In this document: piece after piece, positions 1-8,534 of the stretch
Layout of the letters: every line of letters begins with the position of its first letter
Numbering within the stretch: position 1 is the first letter of the stretch
Source: Longicatena caecimuris
Lineage (GTDB): Bacteria; Bacillota_I; Bacilli_A; Erysipelotrichales; Erysipelotrichaceae
Assembly: GCF_004341945.1 (NCBI RefSeq)
Contig: NZ_SMBP01000007.1
Span: 1 to 64,000 of the forward strand
Direction: 5' to 3'
Length of the DNA stretch: 64,000 nucleotides
The notes under the pieces: generated by a model
The model's database searches: none
The model's input: only the letters and a program-made list of their open reading frames with translations
What the model was told of the DNA's origin: nothing
Program-made: the position numbers and the translations under genes

Positions 1-258
1 AAAGGATTTGCGAAAATAGGAGTCTGGAATATCGAATTCTTCTGTAAGATAGGATTGATACCCGCGGCATGGCATTATTACAAGGATATGTATCCAAGCT
101 ATACAATAGATGTGTATGTGAACAAACAACAGGAAAAGAACAAAGTCAGAAAAGAAAAATATATCAATAAATTAAAAGAACAGGGAATCAAATACTACAC
201 ACAGGAAAGAATAAAGAAAATCGTAAATTCAGGAGTGAATCTACGATATAGTGGATAA
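1..258 (+). CDS. C-terminal fragment of a probable group II intron-encoded protein (partial)
   Basis: The frame is open from base 1 to a TAA at 256-258, giving 85 residues of a larger protein. The fragment is basic (runs such as KQQEKNKVRKEKYINK) and ends RYSG. I do not recognise a reverse transcriptase, maturase or HNH motif in it; the assignment rests only on its place directly upstream of domain V, where intron-encoded proteins end. A start at the TTG of base 55 is unlikely because the frame continues upstream without a stop. It could instead be an unrelated gene carried in the intron. Confidence 0.4.
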   Translation, partial: KGFAKIGVWNIEFFCKIGLIPAAWHYYKDMYPSYTIDVYVNKQQEKNKVRKEKYINKLKEQGIKYYTQERIKKIVNSGVNLRYSG

Positions 259-275
259 CATAAATAAGCATATTG

Positions 276-348
276 GTAAGCCGTATGCCTTAGTAGGGCA
301 CGTACGGTTTGATAAGGGGCGGTAGTTTAATGACTATCGCCTACTTTC
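276..348 (+). ncRNA. Group II intron domains V and VI
   Basis: AGCCGTAT at 279-286 pairs with GTACGGTT at 302-309, enclosing a GCC/GGC upper stem with a short loop and the usual two-base AC bulge on the 3' side. The AGC near the 5' base is the position of the conserved catalytic triad of domain V. Downstream, GGCGGTAGT (318-326) pairs with ACTATCGCC (333-341) around a short loop with an unpaired A, as expected for the branch-point helix of domain VI. The fold was made by eye, not by a covariance search. Confidence 0.65.
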
Positions 349-410
349 TTTGAGGAAGCAAACGTATGCAAGAGCTGTTTTATCGCAAAGCTTTGATAAA
401 AAGGATTAAG

Positions 411-490
411 AAAAACCCCATCTGAGAAGGTATGCATCAACATTTATTGGGATAAGCAAATGCATCCTCATGTCCCGTTTGGGGTTTTTA
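411..490. terminator. Bidirectional terminator-like inverted repeat
   Basis: AAAAACCCCA at 411-420 is complementary to the segment ending GGGGTTTTT at 481-489. The long interior contains a second inverted pair (GGTATGCAT near 429 and ATGCATCC near 460). Either strand reads into a G/C stem followed by T residues, so it can end both typA (minus strand) and transcripts arriving from the intron side. Confidence 0.5.
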
Positions 491-493
491 TTT

Positions 494-2332
494 TTATAAG
501 TTTTCTTCAGCAGCCATACGATCACGATAGTATTGGCGGCGTTCATGCGGCTTTAAGCCTTTTTTACGTAGACGGATACAGTCTGGTGTGATTTCTACTA
601 ATTCATCATCATTGATCCATTCTAATGCTTCTTCTAATGTCATTTCTCTTGGCGGAGTCAAACGCATTGCTTCATCGTTGCCAGAGGAACGAATAGCGGT
701 TAGTTTTTTATTTTTCAAAGGATTTACATCCATATCAACATTACGTGCGGATTCACCAATGATCATACCTTCATACACTTCCGTCTGTGGTGAAATAAAG
801 AGGGTTCCGCGTTCTTGCAAATTCCATAAGGCATACGTCATGGCACCACCGGTATCGGTTGAAATCATAGCACCGTTTGCACGTTGGGTGATTTCACCTT
901 TATATGGTGTGTAACCTTTGATACGGCGTACTAAAGTACCTTCTCCACGTGTATCGTTAATAAATTCACTGCGATAACCTAATAAGCCGCGTGTAGGTGC
1001 TTCATAAGTAATACGGACATAGCCATTTTCTTCAACCATATCCACCATTGTGCCTTTTCTTAGGTTCAATTTATTAATAATGGTTCCACTATATTCTTCC
1101 GGGGCAATAGCGACAACTTCTTCCACGGGTTCTACCGTTTTCCCATTTTCATCTTTATGCAGAATGACTTCTGGTTTTGATACAGCGACTTCATAGCCCT
1201 CACGGCGCATCTGTTCTAATAAGACAGAAATATGTAATTCTCCGCGCCCGCTGACTTTAAAGCAATCACCACTGTCTGTAGGCTCTACTTTTAAACCAAC
1301 GTTTACTTCTAGTTCTTTTTCTAAACGTTCTTTTAAATTACGGGAAGTAACAAACTTACCGCTTTGTCCTGCGAATGGAGATTTATTGACAATAAAGTTC
1401 ATACTTAAGGTTGGCTCTTCCACATGAATGCTTTCCAATGGCATCACATGATCTTTTTCACATAAGGTCTCACCGATGGAAATATCCGCAATACCGGCAA
1501 TAACAACGATATCACCGCTATGCGCTTCTTCAACGGAAACACGGCTTAAGCCACGATATACGAAAATCTGACTTGTTGTATTGGTACGTTCATGTCCAAA
1601 GGAATCACATACCACATATTGTGTCTGTGGTTTTAATACACCTTGGTAAATACGTCCGATACCTAAACGTCCGATATATTCATCATAAGCTAAAGCAGAT
1701 ACTTGCATCTGTAATGGTTCATCATCCAGATCTGGATAAACATCACAATGTTTTAAAATCGTTTTGAATAATGGCTCAATAGAATCACTAGGGGTATCCA
1801 AATCATATTGAACAATACCTTGTTTCGCAATCCCATACAGGATTGGGAAGTCCAATTGTTCATCGCTGGCATTTAAGTCCAAGAACAGTTCGTATACTTC
1901 ATCGACAACTTCTTGAGGACGAGCGTCTTTTTTATCAATCTTATTGATCAACAAAATCGGGCGCAAGCCCATCTCTAAGGATTTACTTAAGACAAATCGC
2001 GTTTGTGGCATAGGTCCTTCACTGGAATCAACCAGTAAGATAACAGTATCAACGGTCTTAATGATACGTTCTACTTCACTGGAAAAATCCGCATGGCCTG
2101 GCGTATCCACAATATTAATTTTTACACCGTCATGAATGACAGAGCAGTTTTTAGAATAAATCGTGATACCACGTTCTCTTTCCAAATCATTGCTATCCAT
2201 GACGCAGTCGACAACTTCTTCATTACTGCGAAAGACATCACTTTGACGCAGGAAAGCATCAACTAATGTCGATTTACCGGCATCTACATGCGCGATAACC
2301 GCAATATTTATAATTTTTTCTTTTTCACTCAT
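494..2332 (-). CDS. typA: Ribosome-associated translational GTPase TypA/BipA
   Basis: This 612-residue protein belongs to the EF-G-like translation GTPases. G1 is at residues 14-22 (AHVDAGKST), G2 is the RGITI motif at 54-58, G3 is DTPGH at 76-80 and G4 is NKID near 130. The rest has the domain II, EF-G-like III/V and TypA C-terminal order, and the length is typical (about 605-615 aa). TypA acts on the ribosome in the cytosol and supports 50S assembly and growth under stress or cold. The ATG at 2332 is preceded by AAAGGTGGA at normal spacing. It is monocistronic and divergent from the next gene. Confidence 0.96.
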   Translation of the reverse strand: MSEKEKIINIAVIAHVDAGKSTLVDAFLRQSDVFRSNEEVVDCVMDSNDLERERGITIYSKNCSVIHDGVKINIVDTPGHADFSSEVERIIKTVDTVILLVDSSEGPMPQTRFVLSKSLEMGLRPILLINKIDKKDARPQEVVDEVYELFLDLNASDEQLDFPILYGIAKQGIVQYDLDTPSDSIEPLFKTILKHCDVYPDLDDEPLQMQVSALAYDEYIGRLGIGRIYQGVLKPQTQYVVCDSFGHERTNTTSQIFVYRGLSRVSVEEAHSGDIVVIAGIADISIGETLCEKDHVMPLESIHVEEPTLSMNFIVNKSPFAGQSGKFVTSRNLKERLEKELEVNVGLKVEPTDSGDCFKVSGRGELHISVLLEQMRREGYEVAVSKPEVILHKDENGKTVEPVEEVVAIAPEEYSGTIINKLNLRKGTMVDMVEENGYVRITYEAPTRGLLGYRSEFINDTRGEGTLVRRIKGYTPYKGEITQRANGAMISTDTGGAMTYALWNLQERGTLFISPQTEVYEGMIIGESARNVDMDVNPLKNKKLTAIRSSGNDEAMRLTPPREMTLEEALEWINDDELVEITPDCIRLRKKGLKPHERRQYYRDRMAAEENL

Positions 2333-2398
2333 ATATATATTCCACCTTTATGACCATGTATTATCATATACCGAAATGGGTGGAATTACAATTTTTTT

Positions 2399-2419
2399 CG
2401 CATTTTTATGCGGTTTTTT
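2399..2419 (+). terminator. Small terminator-like hairpin in the leader of the deacetylase gene
   Basis: CGCAT (2399-2403), a TTTT loop, ATGCG (2408-2412), then GTTTTTT. It lies between the divergent typA and the deacetylase start at 2450. It could end transcripts coming from upstream or attenuate the deacetylase message. The stem is only five base pairs, so function is uncertain. Confidence 0.35.
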
Positions 2420-2449
2420 CCATATACTTTTATGAGCAGGTGAGAAAAC

Positions 2450-3763
2450 ATGAAACTTAGAAAAATTGTATGCCCTTTCCTATGCCTTTTGTTGTGGGGA
2501 TGCTCGCAAAAAGAGATTGCGCAAAACAGCAATCCGCAACAGGAAGTGGGTAAGCGACAACAGCAGTTGGCAGTGGAAGATGCCTATGTGAAAAGTGTCC
2601 AATACCCTGAAACATCCTATCCAAAAATGAACAAAAGAATAAAAGAACTCATACATTCCTATGAATCATCCTTTATTAAACAAGCGGTAAAGATGAAAGA
2701 AACAAGGAAACCGGAATTCAATGTGAGCTATGAATCGTATGTAAAAGATAATCGTTATTTGTCAGTAAAATTATTATTTTATGAGGTATTGTATCAAAAA
2801 AACGAGACCGTTGAAACCATGGTTTATGATACAAAACAAAACACTTTTTTAACGATTGAAGATTTTTTAAGTGAAGATGCTTTGACACAGCTTTCAGCAG
2901 ACGTCATACAGTATTTTCAAAAGCATGCATCAAAGGCTTGTGACCGTGATGCTTTTCGGACGCATAGTGCAGCCTTGATGGAGAATTATGCGCATTTTGT
3001 GCTAAAAAAGGATGCTATGGTTTTTTATTTTCCACCTCATACATTATTTGATACAACAGCAACATATGAGTGTCCTTATGAGAAAATAAAAGGAAAAACC
3101 GCATTAAGCAGTGAAACGATTCCTACGGTAGTACCATATGAAGATATATTAAATGAACCTGTGAAAAATATTGATCCCCAAAAACCGATGGTTGCTTTGA
3201 CGTTTGATGATGGTCCTAGTAAACGCTATACTGCCGCCATATTAGATGCACTAAAACAATATCATGGCAGTGCGACTTTCTTTGTTTTAGGATCAAATGC
3301 TGCCAATGCTCCCAATTTGTTACAACGCATGGTGTTGGAAGGAAATGAGATCGGCAATCATACGTTTTCGCATAAACAGCTGACAACTTTATCCAAGGCG
3401 AATATCGAAGAGGAAATCGCAGCTACGCAAGAATCTATTTATGGAATAACGAGAACCTATCCAAATGTTATTCGTCCGCCATATGGTTCAAAAAATGATA
3501 CCGTTATGCAGTGTGCGCAGGGCAAACGGATCGTCACATGGTCATTGGATACACGAGATTGGAAGGATCGCAATACGAAGATCATTGTAGAGCGAGTATT
3601 AAAGCAAGTGAAGGATGGAGATATTATATTGATGCATGACTTGTATGATACAAGTGCACAAGCGGCTATCATTTTAATTCCAAAACTGCAGGAGAAGGGA
3701 TTTCAACTTGTTACGGTCAGCGAATTATATACGTATCATCCAGATAAGGTAAGAAGATCCTAA
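2450..3763 (+). CDS. PdaC-like polysaccharide (peptidoglycan) deacetylase lipoprotein
   Basis: The 437-residue protein starts with a basic, hydrophobic signal ending in a lipobox-like LLLWGC (Cys18), so it is probably a membrane-anchored lipoprotein. Residues about 40-220 resemble the DUF4163/DUF3298 region found before the catalytic domain in Bacillus PdaC. Residues about 245-430 are a NodB deacetylase: TFDDGPS supplies the metal and base aspartates, HTFSH the two metal histidines, then RPPYG, WSLDTRDW and ILMHD. The family removes acetyl groups from cell-wall amino sugars, usually giving lysozyme resistance. The Trp next to the lipobox Cys is unusual. The ATG is preceded by CAGGTGA. Another deacetylase lies at 30243. 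Confidence 0.88.
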   Translation: MKLRKIVCPFLCLLLWGCSQKEIAQNSNPQQEVGKRQQQLAVEDAYVKSVQYPETSYPKMNKRIKELIHSYESSFIKQAVKMKETRKPEFNVSYESYVKDNRYLSVKLLFYEVLYQKNETVETMVYDTKQNTFLTIEDFLSEDALTQLSADVIQYFQKHASKACDRDAFRTHSAALMENYAHFVLKKDAMVFYFPPHTLFDTTATYECPYEKIKGKTALSSETIPTVVPYEDILNEPVKNIDPQKPMVALTFDDGPSKRYTAAILDALKQYHGSATFFVLGSNAANAPNLLQRMVLEGNEIGNHTFSHKQLTTLSKANIEEEIAATQESIYGITRTYPNVIRPPYGSKNDTVMQCAQGKRIVTWSLDTRDWKDRNTKIIVERVLKQVKDGDIILMHDLYDTSAQAAIILIPKLQEKGFQLVTVSELYTYHPDKVRRS

Positions 3764-3764
3764 C

Positions 3765-3788
3765 AACAGGCCAAATGCCTGTTTTCTC
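3765..3788 (+). terminator. Rho-independent terminator after the deacetylase gene
   Basis: AACAGGC pairs with GCCTGTT across a CAAAT loop, followed by TTCTCTT. It starts two bases after the stop codon. Confidence 0.8.
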
Positions 3789-3951
3789 TTGTTTATTCTT
3801 AGGATAGGAAATGATATATAATTCCACGAATTGTTGTATTTTATGATATAATAATAAAAAGAATATGACGAAATGATATAAGTATCTATGCGTTTTTATC
3901 CATTTTAAGAAAACTGCTGCAAAATCATAATACGATGAGGAGGGATAATTT

Positions 3952-4707
3952 ATGAAGGTAGCATACTATAAGGAATTTAGCCATGAATTGAATCGTGACA
4001 TGGAGTTTAAGGTGTATGGACATGCGGGGAAGCCATGTATTGTCTTTCCGGCACAAAATGGCAGATTTTATGATTTTGAGAATTTCGGTATGATTGATGC
4101 AGCAAGCGCGTTTATTGAACAAGGGAGAATTCAATTCTTCTGTGTGGATAGTATTGATGAAGAAACTTGGTCAAATGAAGGTGGAAATCCAAGAGAGCGT
4201 ATAGAGCTGCATGAACGCTGGTATCATTACATCGTGGATGAATTCGTTTTGCGTGTTCAAGAAATCAGTACCTTTGATAATGGTGGTAAAAGCTATGATA
4301 AGATGATGACATGTGGATGTAGCATGGGAGCTTTTCATGCTTTAAACACAATGTTAAGAAGACCGGATGTATTTGATAAGGTACTGGCAATGAGCGGTAT
4401 TTATCATGCATCTTTCTTCTTCCATGAATATCATGATGAATTGACTTATCAAAATTCACCGAGTGATTATTTAGCTAATCTGAAGGAAGATTATCCATAT
4501 ATGGAATTATATCGCCAGTCTGAAGTCATCTTATGCTGTGGTCAGGGCGCCTGGGAGCAGGAGTGTGAAAATAGTCTACATCATATGGAACAGATTTATG
4601 CGGATAAGCAAATTGATGTATGGATTGATTTTTGGGGTTATGATGTTTCCCATGATTGGTATTGGTGGAAGAAGCAAATTGATTATTTCCTGCAATTTCT
4701 TGTATAG
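3952..4707 (+). CDS. Alpha/beta-hydrolase esterase family protein
   Basis: This 251-residue cytosolic protein has no signal peptide. The nucleophile elbow is GCSMGA (about residues 123-128), with the catalytic Ser in the third position. A late acidic stretch and SHDWYWW near residue 237 would supply the Asp and His of the triad. The fold matches the esterase D/PHB-depolymerase-like group (COG4947-type proteins). The substrate is unknown. The gene stands alone between two terminators; the ATG follows GAGGAGGG at good spacing. Confidence 0.75.
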   Translation: MKVAYYKEFSHELNRDMEFKVYGHAGKPCIVFPAQNGRFYDFENFGMIDAASAFIEQGRIQFFCVDSIDEETWSNEGGNPRERIELHERWYHYIVDEFVLRVQEISTFDNGGKSYDKMMTCGCSMGAFHALNTMLRRPDVFDKVLAMSGIYHASFFFHEYHDELTYQNSPSDYLANLKEDYPYMELYRQSEVILCCGQGAWEQECENSLHHMEQIYADKQIDVWIDFWGYDVSHDWYWWKKQIDYFLQFLV

Positions 4708-4741
4708 GAAAAGCATGTGAAATAGCATGTTTAAATTAAGA

Positions 4742-4796
4742 AAAAAAGCAGCTAGTGTATGCATTTCAAGAAAGAGAAAGCAAGCTGCTTTTTTGA
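4742..4796 (+). terminator. Terminator after the esterase gene
   Basis: AAAAAAGCAGCT (4742-4753) pairs with AGCTGCTTTTTT (4783-4794), with a loop of about 30 bases. The A-rich 5' arm and T-rich 3' arm make it usable on both strands. Confidence 0.75.
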
Positions 4797-4849
4797 TGTT
4801 AAGCTTTAGGGATATTAACAAAAGAACCCAATGATATGCATGATGAAAA

Positions 4850-4998
4850 AAGACATAGAAAAAGCCGGTTAAGGGGGGACCGGCGATTTCTAAATCATTA
4901 TGATTATTTAAGGGGATAGAAAATTGTATGAATTATCATTAGGGAGAATGATGAGTACATACAAGCAAGGTGTTTCCCTTGCTCGTCTATAAGTATAA
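4850..4998 (-). ncRNA. Candidate small RNA with C-rich loops (minus strand)
   Basis: The 385 bases between the terminator and the gene at 5180 hold no credible gene but do hold three hairpins within 125 bases. Read on the minus strand they are GCAAGG/CCTTGC (about 4965-4982), ATCATT/AATGAT with loop CTCCCT (about 4937-4954), and GCCGG/CCGGC with loop TCCCCCCTTAA (about 4864-4884). The last is followed directly by TTTTTC, a good intrinsic terminator. A fourth single-stranded TCCCC lies between the second and third. Firmicute small RNAs that pair with Shine-Dalgarno sequences (RsaE/RoxS type) show such C-rich loops. No strong minus-strand promoter was found near 5000, so this is tentative. Confidence 0.35.
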
Positions 4999-5179
4999 AA
5001 AAATACTATAGGTAAAAAATGTTTGAATTACGTGAAAATATGTGAAGTTCTAAAAGATGGGTTTTTGTAAGAATATGCTTAGTTAGTAATCGTTTTAAAA
5101 AGTTTTGTCATTTCAATAAAAAAACATTGTCAAAAATAGGAAAATAATGCTAGGATAAGCACCATAAGGAGCTGATCAT

Positions 5180-5509
5180 ATGAAGGTAATGACGTATAAG
5201 GATGCTTACACTTTAGGCATAGCTATTTTACAACGAGAAGATTTATGTGAACTTTTGCGGCAGCTAGACAGCTGTAAAAAAGAAATTGGGCGAATTGCAT
5301 TGGACATGAAAGTGGAAAACCGTTTAATGATTCGTGATGGTTTGCAGGAATTAACAGCCCTTGGTTTAGTTTCTACCATTATTCATAAGAATGTAAAACC
5401 GATGCAAATTGAATATGCTTTGACAAATCGCGGTGCTAAGTTTTTGAGGGCGGTAAAAACGATTTGGGAAACCGGGGAAGAAATTCGGAAAGAATACGGA
5501 GCAATTTAA
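5180..5509 (+). CDS. HxlR-like winged-helix transcriptional regulator
   Basis: A 109-residue protein with the shape of a one-domain winged helix. The middle (about residues 30-65) reads as a helix-turn-helix, and the C-terminal half has the HxlR-type wing and helix: YALTNRGAKFLRAVKTIWE matches the family pattern Y-LT-G--L---L--I--W. HxlR regulators bind DNA as dimers and often control a neighbouring redox or detoxification gene, but none is adjacent. The ATG at 5180 follows AAGGAG. It sits alone before a terminator, so its target cannot be inferred. Confidence 0.65.
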   Translation: MKVMTYKDAYTLGIAILQREDLCELLRQLDSCKKEIGRIALDMKVENRLMIRDGLQELTALGLVSTIIHKNVKPMQIEYALTNRGAKFLRAVKTIWETGEEIRKEYGAI

Positions 5510-5564
5510 AAAAGATATCTATTTTATGAAAATGACAGTTTTTCTGTTACATGAAGCGTACGAA

Positions 5565-5610
5565 AAGAAGTCTTATGGCAAGAAACAACGAATCCATAAG
5601 ACTTCTTCTT
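5565..5610. terminator. Long perfect hairpin between convergent genes
   Basis: AAGAAGTCTTATGG (5565-5578) pairs perfectly with CCATAAGACTTCTT (5594-5607) around a 15-base loop. It lies between the HxlR-like gene and the convergent XRE gene and may act on both strands. Confidence 0.7.
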
Positions 5611-5628
5611 AACATTTCTTCATTATCC

Positions 5629-5650
5629 AGACAGAAACTGTCTTTTTATT
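5629..5650 (+). terminator. Rho-independent terminator
   Basis: AGACAG, AAA loop, CTGTCT, then TTTTTATT. This is the stronger plus-strand terminator of the two hairpins behind the HxlR-like gene. Confidence 0.7.
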
Positions 5651-5696
5651 ATGGATAAAGTTTTACGTAAGGAAAAGCTATAAGTTCTTATATAAG

Positions 5697-6038
5697 TTAT
5701 TCTTCCTCATGCAAAAGTGTTATCAGCTGCGCCATGCTTTTGGCAAAAACCCGTTTTTTACCATTGGGCAGTTTACGAAAATGTTGCAGCAAAGATAATT
5801 CGATGTCATCGTGAATGAGCAGCTCTTCATTACCTTTGGCATGTATTTGCAGCAGTTCATTTAAATCGAGTTCCAAAATTTCACAAATCGCTGATAAGGT
5901 TTCCAGATTTGGGAAACTGATATTCTTGCAATAACTGGAGATTGTCCGCTGATCTACATTCAAAAGATTTGCTAATTCTTTTTGTTTCATATCCTTTTGA
6001 ACCATCCTTGCTTGCAAGATACCACCTATCTTTAACAT
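5697..6038 (-). CDS. XRE-family helix-turn-helix regulator
   Basis: A 113-residue protein. Residues 1-62 form a Cro/C1-type helix-turn-helix: QKELANLLNVDQRTISSYC covers helices 2 and 3, followed by FPNLETLSAICEILELDLNE as helices 4 and 5. The C-terminal tail (about 70-113) is a short helical region that I cannot assign. It reads like the short regulators of mobile elements or of small stress loci, but no phage or toxin gene is adjacent. The ATG at 6038 is preceded by GAGGTGT on the minus strand. The 360 bases upstream are shared with the next, divergent gene. Confidence 0.8.
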   Translation of the reverse strand: MLKIGGILQARMVQKDMKQKELANLLNVDQRTISSYCKNISFPNLETLSAICEILELDLNELLQIHAKGNEELLIHDDIELSLLQHFRKLPNGKKRVFAKSMAQLITLLHEEE

Positions 6039-6307
6039 ACCGACACCTCTTTCATATTTATATATAGTATAAAATAGAATTGAATAAGCTTATTAAGATA
6101 CCATTATAAATGGTAAAAAAACAGAATCCATTATATATGTGGAAGAATAATGTATATTCTTTAAAAAATGATGCTATCTTCTTATGAAAAGGTTGAGATA
6201 AGAAAAATAACATATTTAAATTCTATAGTTTTAAAGGTGTCTCTATAGCGAAATAGGGTGCTATGGAATTTCTTGTTTAATATATCAAACTTTTTGTTTA
6301 AAATATA

Positions 6308-6335
6308 TTGCAATCTTAACAAAAACATGTATAAT
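6308..6335 (+). promoter_or_regulatory. Promoter of the polyamine uptake operon
   Basis: TTGCAA at 6308-6313, 16-base spacer, TATAAT at 6330-6335. It lies 65 bases upstream of the regulator start and is flanked by an 11-base inverted pair: AAACTTTTTGT (6287-6297) and ACAAAAAGTTT (6356-6366). Confidence 0.65.
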
Positions 6336-6361
6336 ACACTTGTTTGAAATATAATACAAAA

Positions 6362-6380
6362 AGTTTAGTGTTACTAAACT
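6362..6380 (+). promoter_or_regulatory. Palindromic operator candidate for the XRE-cupin regulator
   Basis: AGTTTAG, TGTTA, CTAAACT is a perfect 7-base inverted repeat with a 5-base centre. It lies just downstream of the expected transcription start and 20 bases before the regulator gene. XRE-cupin repressors of the PuuR type commonly bind such sites and control their own operon, so this is a likely autoregulatory site. Confidence 0.5.
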
Positions 6381-6399
6381 GACAAAAAGGAGGAATGGC

Positions 6400-6933
6400 A
6401 TGGATATCGGAGCAAAAATTAAGGCTTTGCGCATCCAAAATGATCTGACCTTAGAAGAACTGGCTTCACGCAGTGAATTAACAAAAGGTTTTTTATCACA
6501 AGTAGAGCGTAATCTGACGTCCCCTTCGGTCTCAACGCTGGAAGATATCTTAGAAGCATTGGGAACAGATCTTGCCTCATTCTTTAAGGAAAGCAAGCAA
6601 ACGAAGGTCGTTTTTAGCAAACAAGATCATTTCATTGATGAGCATGAAGAATATTGTATTCATTGGATCGTACCAAATGCGCAGAAAAATGAAATGGAAC
6701 CTATTCTGCTGGAACTCCATGCGGATAAAACCAGTATGGTTTTTGATCCTCATGATGGCGAAGAATTTGGTTATGTACTGGAAGGACGTATTCTTCTGGT
6801 TAATGGGGAGAAGGAGTATCCGGTAAAAAAAGGAGAAACCTTCTATATTCATGGGAAGTATCGTCATTATCTTCGTAATGTAGGGAAACATGACGCTAAA
6901 GTGCTGTGGATTACAACACCGCCGTTATTTTAA
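6400..6933 (+). CDS. XRE-cupin transcriptional regulator (PuuR-like) of polyamine transport
   Basis: The 177-residue protein has a Cro/C1 helix-turn-helix at residues 6-60 ([20 protein letters not shown], then [15 protein letters not shown]) and a cupin barrel at about 105-175 ([32 protein letters not shown]). This two-domain layout is that of PuuR and related regulators that sense small metabolites through the cupin. It is the first gene of the operon with potA, potB and potCD, 14 bases ahead of potA. It therefore probably senses spermidine or putrescine, which is inference from context. The ATG follows AAAGGAGG. Confidence 0.85.
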   Translation: MDIGAKIKALRIQNDLTLEELASRSELTKGFLSQVERNLTSPSVSTLEDILEALGTDLASFFKESKQTKVVFSKQDHFIDEHEEYCIHWIVPNAQKNEMEPILLELHADKTSMVFDPHDGEEFGYVLEGRILLVNGEKEYPVKKGETFYIHGKYRHYLRNVGKHDAKVLWITTPPLF

Positions 6934-6947
6934 AGGAGATATGCAAT

Positions 6948-8531
6948 ATGGAAATGGAAAAGAAAAAACTGATTCAGTTTAAGAATATCGTCAAAGATTT
7001 TGACGGACAGCTTGTTTTAAAGGGAATTAACTTAGATATTTATGAAAATGAGTTTGTGACGCTGCTTGGACCAAGTGGTTGTGGAAAAACGACGTTGCTA
7101 CGTATTTTAGGCGGTTTTTTAGAGGCTAGTGAAGGCCATGTGATTTTCGATGGAGAGGATATTGCCCAATTGCCTCCTTATAAACGTGAGCTCAATACTG
7201 TGTTTCAAAAATATGCGTTATTTCCACACATGAATGTATATGACAATATCGCTTTTGGTTTAAAAATCAAGAAGATGAGCAAGGATGTCATTGAACAAAA
7301 AGTTTTAAAGATGTTGAAATTAATTAATCTGGAGGGCTTTGAGAAGAAAGATGTTACTTTATTATCAGGAGGACAACAACAGCGTATTGCCATTGCGCGG
7401 GCATTAGTAAATGAACCAAAAGTATTGTTATTGGATGAGCCATTAGGTGCTTTGGATCTGAAACTGCGTAAAGAGATGCAATATGAATTAAAGAAAATTC
7501 AGCAAGAAGTCGGCATTACTTTTATTTATGTCACTCATGATCAGGAAGAGGCTTTGACCATGTCAGACAAGATTGTTGTCATGAAGGATGGGGAGATTCA
7601 GCAGGTTGGTACACCTACGGATATTTACAATGAACCAGAAAATCGCTACGTGGCAAACTTTATTGGCGAAAGTAATATCATTCCTGGCGTGATGCTGGAA
7701 GATTACAAGGTGCAATTTGATGATATCGTATTTGATTGTGTCGATTTTGGTTTCAAAGAAAGAGAACAGGTGGATGTCGTCATCCGTCCGGAAGATTTGG
7801 ATATCGTTAAAGAAGAAGATGGGAAAATGACAGGTATTGTAAAATCGGTATTATTTAAAGGTGTTCATTATGAAATTATGGTGGAAACCGTTCCGGGAAC
7901 GCGTGTCAGTGTTAATATGCAGGTAACAAAGGAGCACGATATCACATCTAGTGATGCCAGTGAAAAAATATCTGCGAATGATTTCTATGTGGATATCGAA
8001 GATGTCAAAGATCTCAACGATGCGGAAATTATTGCGCGTGCAGATGCGCAGGCTTGGGAGACCCAAGAAGATGAATATATTTCTATTTCAAAGATTGAAT
8101 ATGATATCAAAGAAGAAATTGGCACTTACCCGGTAACGTTTGCTACTAGCAATGGAACCAGTGTCTCAATTGATGTTTTTGTTGTGCAGCAGCAATATGT
8201 GGAAAATCCTAAAGCGAATGAAGCCATTGCGGCATTTAATTTCTTTAAGACCGTGGATGAAATTAAGGAAAGTGCAGCTTTAGATACGGATTTAAAAACA
8301 TGGGCAAATGCACAGAGTTGGAAGTTGTCTGATGAAAGTGATGTAGAGATTTCAAATGTGGAATATGATTTTGATCCTGATCATATCACAGCTGGTACGT
8401 ATCAGGTTACCTTTAGTACACAGGGTCGTGAGTTTAAGATTCATACGACGGATATTGCCGAAGAAGGTGCAGAAGTGGGTCTGACATTCTTCCCGGAAGA
8501 TATTCATGTCATGAGTAAGATGGGATTTTAA
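6948..8531 (+). CDS. potA: Spermidine/putrescine ABC importer ATPase PotA with inserted repeats
   Basis: Residues 1-240 are a complete ABC ATPase: Walker [10 protein letters not shown], signature LSGGQQQR, Walker B VLLLDEP, and the switch His in YVTHD. The TOBE_2 region starts near residue 285 ([11 protein letters not shown]) but is interrupted. Residues about 339-417 and 425-500 are two related modules (shared ADAQAWE/ANAQSWK, then KIEYD/NVEYD, then [18 protein letters not shown]) resembling bacterial Ig-like folds. The TOBE C-terminus resumes as [11 protein letters not shown] at the end. Total is 527 aa, against about 350-380 in the family. The ATG at 6948 is chosen because AAAGGAG precedes it; the frame extends upstream into the previous gene without such a site. 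PotA drives polyamine import through PotB and PotC. Confidence 0.93.
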   Translation: MEMEKKKLIQFKNIVKDFDGQLVLKGINLDIYENEFVTLLGPSGCGKTTLLRILGGFLEASEGHVIFDGEDIAQLPPYKRELNTVFQKYALFPHMNVYDNIAFGLKIKKMSKDVIEQKVLKMLKLINLEGFEKKDVTLLSGGQQQRIAIARALVNEPKVLLLDEPLGALDLKLRKEMQYELKKIQQEVGITFIYVTHDQEEALTMSDKIVVMKDGEIQQVGTPTDIYNEPENRYVANFIGESNIIPGVMLEDYKVQFDDIVFDCVDFGFKEREQVDVVIRPEDLDIVKEEDGKMTGIVKSVLFKGVHYEIMVETVPGTRVSVNMQVTKEHDITSSDASEKISANDFYVDIEDVKDLNDAEIIARADAQAWETQEDEYISISKIEYDIKEEIGTYPVTFATSNGTSVSIDVFVVQQQYVENPKANEAIAAFNFFKTVDEIKESAALDTDLKTWANAQSWKLSDESDVEISNVEYDFDPDHITAGTYQVTFSTQGREFKIHTTDIAEEGAEVGLTFFPEDIHVMSKMGF

Positions 8532-8534
8532 CAC

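Larger units (their letters stand above)
1..348 (+). mobile_element. 3' part of a group II intron (truncated by window edge)
   Basis: An open frame that enters from the left edge stops at 258. About 20 bases later comes a fold with the signature of group II intron domain V, followed by a second hairpin resembling domain VI. This order (intron-encoded protein, domain V, domain VI, exon) is the normal 3' end of a bacterial group II retrointron. The 5' part, the catalytic reverse transcriptase motifs and the insertion site lie outside the window, so the intron class and its completeness cannot be judged. The 3' splice site is probably near 345-350. Confidence 0.6.

Noticed and set aside
4860-4990. 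Known riboswitch for the HxlR-like gene at 5180
   Set aside because: I compared the plus-strand hairpins with familiar classes and found no match; the terminator logic works only on the minus strand.
5180-6038. Toxin-antitoxin or phage regulator pair
   Set aside because: The HxlR-like and XRE genes are convergent, each with its own terminator, and no toxin, integrase or phage gene is nearby.
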